From Acetobacter orleanensis (GTDB taxonomy: Bacteria > Pseudomonadota > Alphaproteobacteria > Acetobacterales > Acetobacteraceae), in NCBI RefSeq assembly GCF_001581005.1, contig NZ_LHZV01000062.1, positions 83,563-147,562 on the forward strand: 64,000 bases of DNA, written 5' to 3'. Positions within the stretch are counted from its first letter, which is position 1. Every line of letters starts with the position of its first letter. The translations under genes and the position numbers were made by a program. The notes beneath the pieces were generated by a model. The model saw nothing but the letters and a program-made list of their open reading frames with translations, was not told where the DNA came from and did no database searches. Below are positions 1 to 8,854 of this stretch, in pieces.

Positions 1-1
1 C

Positions 2-952
2 TGGAATGACATTCTCAGTCTGCTACCAGTCGCAACCTCCTGCGTGTTCGTCATTATCGCACAAAGTGCCGCAACATCCCGTTCATGCGGCTATGAATTT
101 CAGGAAACTGTTGATGAAAACAGGGACATTCTTGGTCTTTGTGCGGCTAATGCCGTGGCTGGCTTGAGCGGTACATTTGCAGTCAATGGCAGCCCAACGC
201 AGACAGCTATGGCCATACAGGCAGGTGCGCGCAGTCAGTGGGCACAACTAGTTTTTTCTGCTGTTACTCTAGTTGTTTTGCTGTTTCTGACTGGCCCTCT
301 GCATTATCTACCGCGGTGTGTGCTGGGAACCATTGTGTTCAGTGTGGCTGTGGGCATGATTGATCTGCAAGCCTTAAAGCATATTCGGGAGGAAAGCCCC
401 GGAGAGTTCAGGCTGGCGCTGATGACAGCCGCAACCGTTGTTGGCGTTGGGGTAGAACAAGGTATTTTGGTCGCAATTGCCCTCTCTCTGGTGCGCCACG
501 TTCGGCATAGTTATGAGCCACATACAATGGTTTTGGAGGAAGATGCACAGACAAGACTTCTGGAAGCCTCCATCGTCAAAGCCGGTGTGGAAACAGAACC
601 CGGCCTGATTGTGTACAGATTTTGTGCAGACCTGTTCTATGCAAACTGTAATCGTTTTGCAGATGATATCCGGTTTTTGATCCAGACAGCACCAACGCCA
701 GTACGGTGTGTGGTGGTAGATGCGAGTGCTATTACGGATATTGATTATTCCGCAGCAGCACTTTTAAGAAATGTTTTGCAGGAGTTGCAGGCGCAGTCTA
801 TTCTGGTTCTTTTTGGGCGTGTTAATCCGTTTTTACATGCGGATATGGAGCGCCACCGGATTAGTGCTGCTCTGGGCGAGGGAAATATTTATCCTCAGCT
901 TCATACGGCTGTCGCCGCAGCACGCTCTCATGCCCGGTGCGAACAGGCATGA
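2..952 (+). CDS. SulP/SLC26-family anion transporter, C-terminal half (5' end outside window)
   Basis: The frame is open from the first bases of the window, so the N-terminal half lies outside it; the GTG at 44 is internal. About 316 residues are visible. The first part keeps a SulP core signature (NGSPTQTA) and two hydrophobic helices. The last ~100 residues form a cytoplasmic STAS domain, with DASAITDIDYSA matching its conserved strand-loop around the usual phospho-site. SulP proteins move sulfate, bicarbonate or other anions across the inner membrane; the substrate cannot be told from sequence. No gene follows on this strand for over 11 kb except the sulfide module, so it is probably the last gene of its transcript. 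Confidence 0.85.
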   Translation, partial: WNDILSLLPVATSCVFVIIAQSAATSRSCGYEFQETVDENRDILGLCAANAVAGLSGTFAVNGSPTQTAMAIQAGARSQWAQLVFSAVTLVVLLFLTGPLHYLPRCVLGTIVFSVAVGMIDLQALKHIREESPGEFRLALMTAATVVGVGVEQGILVAIALSLVRHVRHSYEPHTMVLEEDAQTRLLEASIVKAGVETEPGLIVYRFCADLFYANCNRFADDIRFLIQTAPTPVRCVVVDASAITDIDYSAAALLRNVLQELQAQSILVLFGRVNPFLHADMERHRISAALGEGNIYPQLHTAVAAARSHARCEQA

Positions 953-1137
953 GAGCAGAAGCTTGTGAGGCTTGATGTCAGAACCGGCCTTAAGTGACGA
1001 CATGCGCCCCGCTGGAAGGTTCTATCTGTAAAATACCATAAATCTGTATTATAGAAACAGTATAAATATTAAAAATACTATAAAATACAAAGGTATTTAT
1101 GAAAGTAGTTATGGATTTCTTTAAGTATTTTTCTCAA

Positions 1138-1170
1138 TAAAAAACCCCACGTCAGAATGCTGACGTGGGG
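1138..1170 (-). terminator. Rho-independent terminator of the cyd operon
   Basis: A 10-bp perfect inverted repeat (CCCCACGTCA / TGACGTGGGG, loop of 6) is followed on the minus strand by a run of T (TTTTTTATT). It sits about 30 bp past the last small ORF of the cyd operon. On the plus strand the hairpin has no U-tract, so it mainly serves the minus-strand operon. Confidence 0.85.
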
Positions 1171-1201
1171 GAGAAAGTAACTTTCTGCTGGATATGGCCC
1201 C

Positions 1202-1300
1202 TCAGGGAAACAGTTTTCGCACAATCCGATAGGCCACGATGTAAATCAGAAGATAGAACGCGGGGATAAACAGAATAATTCTTTCAAGATCACCCAGCAT
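1202..1300 (-). CDS. 32-residue single-helix membrane protein at the end of the cyd operon
   Basis: A short ORF starts with ATG at 1300, two bases after the stop of the CydX-like gene, and ends TGA at 1202. A GGAG sequence lies about 9 bases upstream of the ATG, inside the 3' end of the preceding gene. The product begins MLGDLERIILFIPAFYLLIY and ends in a basic tail (RIVRKLF), typical of a one-helix inner-membrane protein with a positive cytoplasmic C-terminus. It is the last gene before the operon terminator. It has no WYFAW motif, so it is not an obvious CydX. It could be an extra small oxidase subunit or an assembly factor; that is inference from position and topology only. Confidence 0.55.
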   Translation of the reverse strand: MLGDLERIILFIPAFYLLIYIVAYRIVRKLFP

Positions 1301-1302
1301 AA

Positions 1303-1506
1303 TTAAAGCTCCGTTTCTGAAGATGAGCCAATTTTACCTTCCTGCTGCGCATCCAGAAGGATGGCACCAGCGCCGGAAATCAGGATGATCATGATTGTTC
1401 CGACCACCCAGGCAAAATACCATGGGCCCTGATCCCCTACAAAAACAGCAAACAGCAGGGAGACAACCAGAACAGCGGCCAGACCGGCCATACGTAAAAG
1501 GTACAT
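1303..1506 (-). CDS. cydX: CydX-like small cytochrome bd subunit with an extra N-terminal helix
   Basis: The 67-residue product starts 14 bases after the cydB stop, with a strong Shine-Dalgarno (AAGGAAG, 7 bases before ATG). Residues 29-37 read WYFAWVVGT, the hallmark start of E. coli CydX (MWYFAWILGT), followed by a hydrophobic helix and a polar tail as in CydX. Unlike E. coli CydX (37 residues), this protein carries an additional predicted helix at residues 5-24 before the motif. CydX-type subunits bind beside CydA and stabilise the haem d/b595 site. Position in the operon supports that role. The extra helix is unusual to my knowledge. Confidence 0.75.
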   Translation of the reverse strand: MYLLRMAGLAAVLVVSLLFAVFVGDQGPWYFAWVVGTIMIILISGAGAILLDAQQEGKIGSSSETEL

Positions 1507-1520
1507 GGTTAAACTTCCTT

Positions 1521-2660
1521 TTAATAGCTGTGGCTATCGTTAACAATGTCCGCTGTGCGAACCTTGCCCCGCATCACATAATAACACCATGAGGTGTAAC
1601 ACAGGATGATCGGCACAAAGATCAGCGCCACAACCAGCATGCAGGTCAGTCCGTAAGCGCTGGCGGAACTGTTCCAGATGGTTAGGCTCTGGTCCGGCGC
1701 GGTGGTGGAGGGCATGAAGAACGGGAACATGGCGGCAGCAACTGTGCCGATGGTGCCAATCCATGAGCCAAGGCCAATCCACCAAGCCAGAACAGCTTTA
1801 TTCATGCGCGCGGCCTGTGTGCCGCCAATCATGCAGGCCAGTCCGAGTATGGGAAGCAGCCAGAGCGCCGGATGCGCCGCATAATTATGCAGCCAGCCCC
1901 CTGCGACCATATCAACATGCTGCCCATGCATGGGGGAAGCCGGCATGGCCGGGTTAACCGGGGCCGTGAACACAAAGCCTTTCATGCGGGCAATGAAAAA
2001 GCCGCCAAGACTGAACAGAACCGCTGCTGTCAGGCCACCCCGTATGGCATAGCGACGGGCGCGGTCATAAATCGGGTTTTCTGCCCGCAGCATCAACATA
2101 ATGCCGCCCTGATACACGCTCAGAGCAACGGACATCAGGCCGCAGAGGATGGCAAACGGGTTCAGCAGATAGGAGAAGAAGGAATTATCCTGATAATACT
2201 GCCCGGTCCAACCAAAATGGAAGCCAACCCCATGCAGGATATTCCCGAACGCGGCTCCGTAAATGAACATGGGCAGAAAGCCAGAAATCAGAAAAGCCCA
2301 GTCCCAGCTTGCGCGCCACAGATGGGAGTCGGCCTTGGAGCGATATTCAAAGGCAACAGGCCGCAGAATCATGCTGAACAGCAGCAGAATCATCACGACG
2401 TAAAAAACGGAAAAGGATGTGGCATATAGGGTCGGGAAAGCCGCAAAAATCGCGCCACCTCCCAGAATGAACCACACCTGATTTCCATCCCAGTGCGGTC
2501 CGATGATGTTGAGAGCCGTGCGGCGCTCCCCATCATTCCGGCCCACAAAGCGGAGCAGGGTGCCAACTCCCATATCCATGCCAACCATCAGGCCAAGGCC
2601 GATCAGCAGCACACACAGCAGCGCCGCCCAGATCAGTTTAAGAAGTGTATAAAGTTCCAT
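1521..2660 (-). CDS. cydB: Cytochrome bd ubiquinol oxidase subunit II
   Basis: The product has 379 residues, the same length as E. coli CydB. It contains the conserved GPHWDGNQVWFILGGGAIFA segment near residue 54 and the usual eight or so membrane helices. CydB forms the pseudo-symmetric partner of haem-bearing CydA in the quinol oxidase that reduces O2 to water without proton pumping. It lies 28 bases after cydA and ahead of the two small-subunit ORFs. Similarity to the E. coli-type enzyme, rather than the shorter cyanide-insensitive CioB type, is clear by eye. Confidence 0.95.
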   Translation of the reverse strand: MELYTLLKLIWAALLCVLLIGLGLMVGMDMGVGTLLRFVGRNDGERRTALNIIGPHWDGNQVWFILGGGAIFAAFPTLYATSFSVFYVVMILLLFSMILRPVAFEYRSKADSHLWRASWDWAFLISGFLPMFIYGAAFGNILHGVGFHFGWTGQYYQDNSFFSYLLNPFAILCGLMSVALSVYQGGIMLMLRAENPIYDRARRYAIRGGLTAAVLFSLGGFFIARMKGFVFTAPVNPAMPASPMHGQHVDMVAGGWLHNYAAHPALWLLPILGLACMIGGTQAARMNKAVLAWWIGLGSWIGTIGTVAAAMFPFFMPSTTAPDQSLTIWNSSASAYGLTCMLVVALIFVPIILCYTSWCYYVMRGKVRTADIVNDSHSY

Positions 2661-2688
2661 ACTCAGGACCTTTCTTTAAACAGATGCC

Positions 2689-4305
2689 TCAGTGGCCTGA
2701 AGCGTGCGATGTGCCAGCAACGGCGTACTGGGCGGTATAGTCCTCGGTGCCATGAGCGGTGTCATGGGAGTCCGGGCCGAGGCGCGCGAACTTGAACATC
2801 AGATACAGTTCCGCAGCGATGAAGATGCTGTAGAGCAGCGCAAACCCCGCCAAAGAAAACACCATGTAGGACGTGCTGTGCGAGGAGGCCGACATGAAGG
2901 TGGGCAGGATATTGAACACCGTCCAGGGCTGACGGCCTGCCTCTGCGGTAATCCAGCCAAATTCCGTTGCCAGAATGGGAAGCGGGATGGACCACATGCA
3001 GGCTTTGAGGATGAGCGTATTTCTCTCAAGCTTGTTCTTCAGGCTGAGGTAAGCGGAAATGGCGAACAGCGCGAAGAAATAGAGCGCGAGAAAGACCATC
3101 AGGCGGAAAGACCAGAAGGTTACAAATACATTCGGAAGAATGTCAGGTTTTGTCTGGGCAATAACGCTCTGAAGATTTTCAGCCGGAATGGCGGCGACAT
3201 CCTGATTAGGGGCATGGCGTGTCGCCAGAAAACCAAAGCCAAGGTCAGCTTCATGCGCTTTGAAAAGGTCCAGATCCGCCTGCTGGTGTGTTTCCTGATA
3301 ACGATGCAGGGCAGCAACGGCCGTAATCCCGGATTCAATCCGCGGGCCTGCCGCATCTTCAAGCTCATGCATGCCGATAATCGGGGTGTTGAAATCATGC
3401 GCGATGAGCGGTGTCAGAACAAACGGCACACCGATTTCAAAATGGTTTTCCTGTTTGGCGTCATCAGGCAAGGCAGCCAGAATCCAGGGTTCATAAGGCG
3501 GCTTACTGGTGTGCCACAGGCCTTCAATCGCAGCGATTTTGGTCGGTTGTTCCATATAGTCTTCACGGCCCAGCACGTCGCCCAGCGTGATGACGGCCAC
3601 GGTGGAAATAATCCCGAAAAGTGCCGCCATACGGAAGGAACGGGCTGCAAACTGCCTGTGCTGACCCCGCAGAAGGTAGAATGCGCTCACACCCATAACC
3701 AGCAGTGCTGCGGAGATGTATCCGGCCACTGATGTATGCACAAATTTGGCCTGTGCGTCCGGGCTGAAGATCAGTTTTACAAAACCGTCAAACTGGAGGC
3801 GCATGGTCTCAGGGTCAAAATGCGACCCGTGCGGGACATTCATGCCGGCGTTAGCAATCAGAATCCACAAAGCGGACAGGTTGGACCCCAGTGCCACGAG
3901 ATAAGTCACGGCCAGATGGCCTTGTTTGCTCAGGCGGTCCCAGCCGAAAAACATCAGGCCAACAAACGTGGATTCCATGAAGAAGGCCATAAGCCCTTCA
4001 ATAGCCAGCGGCGTGCCGAACATATCCCCAAAAAAGCGGGAATACATGGACCAGTTGGTGCCGAATTCAAACTCCATGGTGATGCCGGTGGCAACACCGA
4101 GGGCAAAGTTGATGCCGAACAACTTGCCCCAGAACATAGCCATGTCTTTATAAATTTTTCTGCCGGTTACGACATAGACTGTTTCCATGGCTGCAAGCAT
4201 GAATGTCAGCCCCAATGTGAGGGGCACAAACATGAAGTGGTAGAGCGCTGTCAGCGCGAACTGAAAGCGTGAGAGATCAACAACAGTCGGGTTGATCATA
4301 TCCAT
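2689..4305 (-). CDS. cydA: Cytochrome bd ubiquinol oxidase subunit I, long Q-loop type
   Basis: The 538-residue protein closely follows E. coli CydA. Predicted haem ligands are His23 (FALTALYH; E. coli His19), His190 (AKFVHTSVAGY; His186) and Met403 (WSFRLMV; Met393). The Q-loop is the long form, and the quinol-site residues Lys256 and Glu261 in QPTKIAAIE match E. coli Lys252/Glu257. The start has a GGAT Shine-Dalgarno at good spacing. It is preceded by cydC (59-bp gap) on the same strand. bd oxidases have high O2 affinity and resist sulfide, cyanide and NO, which fits the sulfide-handling genes just upstream. Confidence 0.96.
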   Translation of the reverse strand: MDMINPTVVDLSRFQFALTALYHFMFVPLTLGLTFMLAAMETVYVVTGRKIYKDMAMFWGKLFGINFALGVATGITMEFEFGTNWSMYSRFFGDMFGTPLAIEGLMAFFMESTFVGLMFFGWDRLSKQGHLAVTYLVALGSNLSALWILIANAGMNVPHGSHFDPETMRLQFDGFVKLIFSPDAQAKFVHTSVAGYISAALLVMGVSAFYLLRGQHRQFAARSFRMAALFGIISTVAVITLGDVLGREDYMEQPTKIAAIEGLWHTSKPPYEPWILAALPDDAKQENHFEIGVPFVLTPLIAHDFNTPIIGMHELEDAAGPRIESGITAVAALHRYQETHQQADLDLFKAHEADLGFGFLATRHAPNQDVAAIPAENLQSVIAQTKPDILPNVFVTFWSFRLMVFLALYFFALFAISAYLSLKNKLERNTLILKACMWSIPLPILATEFGWITAEAGRQPWTVFNILPTFMSASSHSTSYMVFSLAGFALLYSIFIAAELYLMFKFARLGPDSHDTAHGTEDYTAQYAVAGTSHASGH

Positions 4306-4364
4306 TTTAAAAATCCTTTATCATAGGCACTCTTAAGCGGGTTTTTGGGGGAGGGGTTATCGTG

Positions 4365-6056
4365 TCATGGCACCTCCTCCGCCGGGCAGATCTGGCCATC
4401 TGCCAGCGTGAGTGTCCGGTCCATGAACGGGATGAGAGTGCGCCGATGCGTAATGCACAGGATAGTGGCATCCGGCCTTGCGGAAAGCAGGCCTTGCATC
4501 AGGGCATATTCGGTTTTCTGGTCCAGCCCTTCTGTGGGTTCGTCCAGAATAAGCCATGGGGTGTTGCGCAACAGCGCCTGCGCCAGAACAAGCCGTCTGG
4601 CCTGCCCGCCGGAGAGGGCCATGCCTTCGTCCCCAATCAGCGTATCCAGCTTATGGGGGGCCTGCTGTACAAATTCGTCCAGTTGTACCGTGCGCAGAAT
4701 GCCATGCAGGTGCGCATCATCAGCCGTCGGATCCGCCAGATGCAGCGTGTCCCGAATGGTGCCGTTGAACAGATGGAAATTTTGAGCGGCAACGCTGATG
4801 GTTTTTGCAAGATCTTCCGTTGAGAACAGGCGGAGATCCTGCCCGCCAAACGTGATCTCACCTTCCTGATAGGGGTAAAACCGGGTCAACAAGCTGATCA
4901 GGCTGCTTTTGCCAAGCCCCGAAGCGCCGACAAGTGCCACCCGTTCTCCCTGACGGATGGTAAAACTGGCATGGTGGAGAATAGGCGTCTGGCTGTTCGG
5001 GTAGTGGAAAGAAAGATCACGAACAGTCAGGTCCAGAGGCGTGTGCAAGGCTGGAGCCGGGGTGGCAGGGGCAGGCACGCATGGGGTGGCAGAGCAGGCG
5101 GCGTCTAGGCGCTCAGCCGCAATACGGGCGCGGGTAAAAGCCTGACAGGCGGCAGGTAAAGGTTGCGCGACATCAAACGCAGCCAGACAACCTAATGCCA
5201 GCATTGGAATTTCCGCAGCAGAGAGCATGCCCTGATGGAATGCCTGCACAGCCAGCATGACTACGGAGAGCGTCGTCAGTAGCCCGATAAAGGTTATCAG
5301 GCTGCGGGCTCCGCTTTCTAGACCGGCGAGGTACCGTTCTGTGCGTTGCAGAGTTTTCTGCTGCGCATCCAGTGCCTGAATTCTGGCATCGGCGGCTCCC
5401 AATGTCAGATACTCGCCCAAACCAGCAAGGGTGTCCGCCAGTTCGGCCTGAAAGTCACCCCGTTGCGTTGTGAGGGCACGCAGCCGTGGGGCGGAGAGTA
5501 GGCCAACGCCCAGGGAGACCGGCAGAATACAGATCAGAACGCCAAGAGCCAGCGCATATCCGGAATTTTTCAGGATAATTCCGGATATGAGGGCAAACAC
5601 CAGTCCGCACAGAATGGCCCGTGCAAACGGTATAACCGTCTCTGTGTAAAACTGACCAACACGGTCTGTGTCCGACACGAAGCGGGAGAGCAGATCCCCG
5701 CCGCGTGTGTCTGTCAGCCTCGCAGGCGCCAGAGGGGCAAGTTTTGTATATGTCCAGACCCGCAGGTGGCCCGTCAGACGCAGGCTGGCGTCATGCGTTA
5801 CCAGCCGTTCCAGATACCGCGTGACAATACGCAGCGTTGCAAAGAAGCGTACCCCCGTGGCGGGCAGCATCATGTTGAAGGCCTGCTGCGCGGCCAGTCC
5901 GGCTGCACCAGCGCAGGCTGCTCCAGCCAGCAGCCAGCCGGACAGGAACAGTAGCCCGAAATTGGCAAGGGCCGCTACGCAGGCCAACGCCAGACCTAGC
6001 AGGGCGGGCCACCGCAGAGCGCGTGTGAAAAGTCCCGAGAAAGTCAGCAGGTTCAT
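4365..6056 (-). CDS. cydC: Heterodimeric thiol exporter/cytochrome bd assembly ABC protein CydC
   Basis: A 563-residue fused membrane-ATPase half-transporter. The N-terminal ~300 residues hold six helices; the ATPase domain has Walker A GASGLGKSS, signature LSGGQARRLVLA, Walker B LILDEPTEGLD and the switch His in CITHRRT. CydDC exports glutathione and cysteine and is needed to assemble the bd oxidase haems. It starts inside the cydD stop (ATGA overlap), indicating translational coupling. Its assignment as CydC rather than CydD rests on its position as second gene and on its sequence pattern. Confidence 0.92.
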   Translation of the reverse strand: MNLLTFSGLFTRALRWPALLGLALACVAALANFGLLFLSGWLLAGAACAGAAGLAAQQAFNMMLPATGVRFFATLRIVTRYLERLVTHDASLRLTGHLRVWTYTKLAPLAPARLTDTRGGDLLSRFVSDTDRVGQFYTETVIPFARAILCGLVFALISGIILKNSGYALALGVLICILPVSLGVGLLSAPRLRALTTQRGDFQAELADTLAGLGEYLTLGAADARIQALDAQQKTLQRTERYLAGLESGARSLITFIGLLTTLSVVMLAVQAFHQGMLSAAEIPMLALGCLAAFDVAQPLPAACQAFTRARIAAERLDAACSATPCVPAPATPAPALHTPLDLTVRDLSFHYPNSQTPILHHASFTIRQGERVALVGASGLGKSSLISLLTRFYPYQEGEITFGGQDLRLFSTEDLAKTISVAAQNFHLFNGTIRDTLHLADPTADDAHLHGILRTVQLDEFVQQAPHKLDTLIGDEGMALSGGQARRLVLAQALLRNTPWLILDEPTEGLDQKTEYALMQGLLSARPDATILCITHRRTLIPFMDRTLTLADGQICPAEEVP

Positions 6057-7750
6057 GCGCAGGCCCTCTGATTTGCGGAGAAAATTTCTCCATGTCCCTG
6101 ACTGATATGCAGGGTCTGGTCTGCCAGAGCGATCAGGGCCGCATGGTGGGTGGCCACCAGAACAATCCGGTGCGCCGCACAGCGCCGGATGGCCTGCGCA
6201 ACGCGCTGCGCGCTGGCCGGGTCCAGATCAGATGTTGGTTCATCCAGACACAGAATATCCGGATTCCGCAGCAGCGCGCGGGCCAGAGCCAGCCGTTTGA
6301 TCTGCCCACCAGAGAGGCATGCGCCTCTTTCGCCTACGGATGTTTCAAATCCCTGCGGCAGAGTTTCAATAAACTCCAAAGCATCGGCCTGCTGCGCGGC
6401 GGCACGGAGCTCGGCTTGTGTCGCATCGGGTTTGGCCAGTCGTAGGATGTCGGCAATGGTGCCTAGTGTCATGATGGGGCGCTGGGGAACCCATGCGATG
6501 CGGTTCTGCCAGTCAGCAAGAGGTAAGCCCGTATTCTCATAAGCGGTGATGCTGCCGGATGAAGGCTGTAAAAATCCGAGAATCAGGCGCAGGAAAGTTG
6601 TTTTCCCAGCACCACTTTCTCCGGTTACCACTGTCAGCAGGCCGCGAGACAGAGTGCAGGATAAATCCTGCAAGGCGGGGATGTTATCAGCATAGCCCGC
6701 AGTTAGGCCGGAACAGACAAGCTTTTCTATCGGAGATAAAGGCGTTTCGGCCTGTATGGCTATCCTGTCCGTTGTTTGCATATCCGGCAGGGCAAAGAGA
6801 TCCGCCAGCCGGGCGGCTGCGGCCGTTGCATTCTGGCGAGCATGGTAGCTTGCGGAAAAAGCCCGGAGTGGCATGAAATATTCCGGGGCCAGCAAAAGAA
6901 CCAGAAAAGCTGACCGGAAATCGACCGTGCCAGACAACAGCCGTGCACCAAAAACGACCGCAACCAGTGCAATGGAGAGGCTGGAGAAAAATTCCAGCAC
7001 AGCAGAGGTCAGAAACGCGACTTTCATGACGGATAGCGTGCTGGCCCGATGAGCGTCCGTTGCGGCCGCCATACGGGTGATGCTGGCCTGTGTCTGACCA
7101 AGCTGGCGCAGCGTGCTGAGTCCGCGCAGCGAATCCAGAAAGCTTGAGCCTAGAACGACGAGTTGCATCCATTGCCGGTCCATGATGCCCTGTGCGCTAT
7201 AGCCGACAAGCGCCATAAAAACTGGGATCAGCGGGCCTGTGCAGGCCAGAATAACAAAACTCCATCCGTCCAGATGGAATACCACGGCGAGAATAAGTGC
7301 CGGGAGGATGACCATCATGGCGGCGCGGGGGATGTACTGGGCAAAATAGGGCTCTAGCGCATCAATCCCTTCTGTCAGCGTGGTCAGAATGCGGCCTGCG
7401 GGGAGTGTCGCACACCCAACAGGGCCTACGCGGAACAGGTGGCGCAGGGCATCCTGCCGGACAAGGGCTGCAATGCGTAGTCCTGCTTGCATACCAGCGC
7501 GATCTGCCAGCCATTGCAGAAGCAGGCTGCCCCCAAGGCTGGCTGCGATCAGGATGAGGAGATGCTGCTCCGCTGCAATAGCAACGCTGTGGAACGTCAG
7601 ATCATCAATCAGGCCAGCCAGTAGTGTGAGGTGCAGCACAAACAGGACTGCCGCCATGCCCCCCAGCGTGACGCTGCCAGCCAGCCAGCCTTTGGCTCGC
7701 CGGGCCATGCCAGCGGTCTGCCAGTCGTTTTTGGAGTGTTGGGACTGCAT
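6053..7750 (-). CDS. cydD: Heterodimeric thiol exporter/cytochrome bd assembly ABC protein CydD
   Basis: A 565-residue half-transporter: membrane domain, then ATPase domain with Walker A GESGAGKTTF, signature LSGGQIKRLALARALL, Walker B CLDEPTSDLD and VATHHAAL. It is the first gene of the cydDCAB operon, so the assembly exporter is translated before the structural subunits. No convincing Shine-Dalgarno precedes the ATG at 7750; Met15 is a possible alternative start. The 264-bp gap upstream holds the presumed operon promoter in AT-rich sequence around 7790-7840; no clear FNR or ArcA site was found. Confidence 0.92.
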   Translation of the reverse strand: MQSQHSKNDWQTAGMARRAKGWLAGSVTLGGMAAVLFVLHLTLLAGLIDDLTFHSVAIAAEQHLLILIAASLGGSLLLQWLADRAGMQAGLRIAALVRQDALRHLFRVGPVGCATLPAGRILTTLTEGIDALEPYFAQYIPRAAMMVILPALILAVVFHLDGWSFVILACTGPLIPVFMALVGYSAQGIMDRQWMQLVVLGSSFLDSLRGLSTLRQLGQTQASITRMAAATDAHRASTLSVMKVAFLTSAVLEFFSSLSIALVAVVFGARLLSGTVDFRSAFLVLLLAPEYFMPLRAFSASYHARQNATAAAARLADLFALPDMQTTDRIAIQAETPLSPIEKLVCSGLTAGYADNIPALQDLSCTLSRGLLTVVTGESGAGKTTFLRLILGFLQPSSGSITAYENTGLPLADWQNRIAWVPQRPIMTLGTIADILRLAKPDATQAELRAAAQQADALEFIETLPQGFETSVGERGACLSGGQIKRLALARALLRNPDILCLDEPTSDLDPASAQRVAQAIRRCAAHRIVLVATHHAALIALADQTLHISQGHGEIFSANQRACA

Positions 7751-7932
7751 GAGGGTTTGCCTGTCTGCGGAGAACGATCAGAAGGGATATAGTTTCATAA
7801 TTAACGAAAACAAGATTAAAATATTTCTGAAAGTTTTTTTCGTCAAGGAGGGCGTGCCCTGCGCGGTACGCAGGGTGAACTCTTAACATTATGAAAATTT
7901 GCAGTTTTATAAGGGAGAATGGATGCTGAGCA

Positions 7933-7957
7933 TAAAAAAGGGAGCCCGAAAGCTCCC
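7933..7957 (-). terminator. Rho-independent terminator downstream of the TauE/SafE gene
   Basis: GGGAGC / GCTCCC stem (7940-7945 and 7952-7957) with a 6-base loop, followed on the minus strand by TTTTTTATG. It lies about 60 bp past the stop of the TauE/SafE exporter and separates that transcript from cydD. Confidence 0.8.
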
Positions 7958-8014
7958 TGCATAAGTCTCAATCACGATGAGTATTGTTAAGTCATGTCAT
8001 TAAGTGTTGACCGC

Positions 8015-8797
8015 TTAGTGGCCAGAGAGACTCTGCCAGATCATGTAAGTGGCCACGCAAAAGATCACGCAGGCGAAAAAGATGGTGAGAGCCCCTTTGG
8101 ACTGCGCCATGGAATGTGCCACGCGGGTGCCGAGCAGGCTGCCAAGAGCGCCGCCCAGAATGAACAGCCCGGCCAGAGACCAGTCCACATAGCCGGACGC
8201 CATATAGCTGGCGGCGGTGCTGAGCCCAAAGGCTGCGACGGCAACCAGTGAGGTGCCAACAGCATTGAGAATCGGCATGCCGGTGGAGGCAACCAGACCG
8301 GGTACAATCAGAAAGCCACCCCCGATGCCGAAAAAGCCGGAGAGTAGCCCGGTGCCCGCGCCATAACCGGCCACTTTCGCAACGTTATCCCGGTTACAGC
8401 TTGCGCCGGGGCAGCCATCATTTTTGCGGCCACGCAGCATGAGAATGCCCACGCCAATCATGAGAATGGCAAAACAGAGCAGAAGCTTTTTGCCATCCAC
8501 AGCTTTGCCTAGGGCTGCGCCAATAAACGCGCCGACTACGCCGCAGGAGGCAAAAACGGCGGCGCAACGCCATTTAACAGTGCGGGCACGGGCGTGCTGG
8601 GCCAGCCCGACCAGCGCATTGATGGCAACAGCGAGAGCGCTGGTGCCAATAGCTACGTGCGGATTGGCAACGCCCACAAGATAAACCATGAGCGGCACCG
8701 CCAGAATAGAGCCGCCCCCACCAATGAGTCCGAGGGTAAAACCGACCAGTGAGCCGGAAAAAATTTCCAGCCCGGTCTGCAAAAGGGGATCTGACAT
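8015..8797 (-). CDS. TauE/SafE-family sulfur-anion exporter
   Basis: The product has 260 residues and seven or eight hydrophobic helices, with the family's repeated glycine-rich signatures (GLIGGGGSILAVPL at the N-terminus, GFFGIGGGFLIVPGL in the second half). Members move sulfite, thiosulfate, sulfoacetate or related anions across the inner membrane. The gene follows the persulfide-dioxygenase-like gene by 57 bp on the same strand, the arrangement seen in BigR-type sulfide-detoxification operons, where the exporter is thought to remove the sulfite made by the dioxygenase. Substrate is inferred from context. Confidence 0.88.
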   Translation of the reverse strand: MSDPLLQTGLEIFSGSLVGFTLGLIGGGGSILAVPLMVYLVGVANPHVAIGTSALAVAINALVGLAQHARARTVKWRCAAVFASCGVVGAFIGAALGKAVDGKKLLLCFAILMIGVGILMLRGRKNDGCPGASCNRDNVAKVAGYGAGTGLLSGFFGIGGGFLIVPGLVASTGMPILNAVGTSLVAVAAFGLSTAASYMASGYVDWSLAGLFILGGALGSLLGTRVAHSMAQSKGALTIFFACVIFCVATYMIWQSLSGH

Positions 8798-8854
8798 TTT
8801 ACGGGGTGTGCCTCAGGTCAAAAACGGGAGCGGCGGTGTGTCTGGCGTGGGAGT

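Noticed and set aside
2704..4272. Long open frames antisense to cydA, without a recognisable product
   Set aside because: They are shadows of the high-GC third-position cydA gene; their translations show no domain and no start signal.
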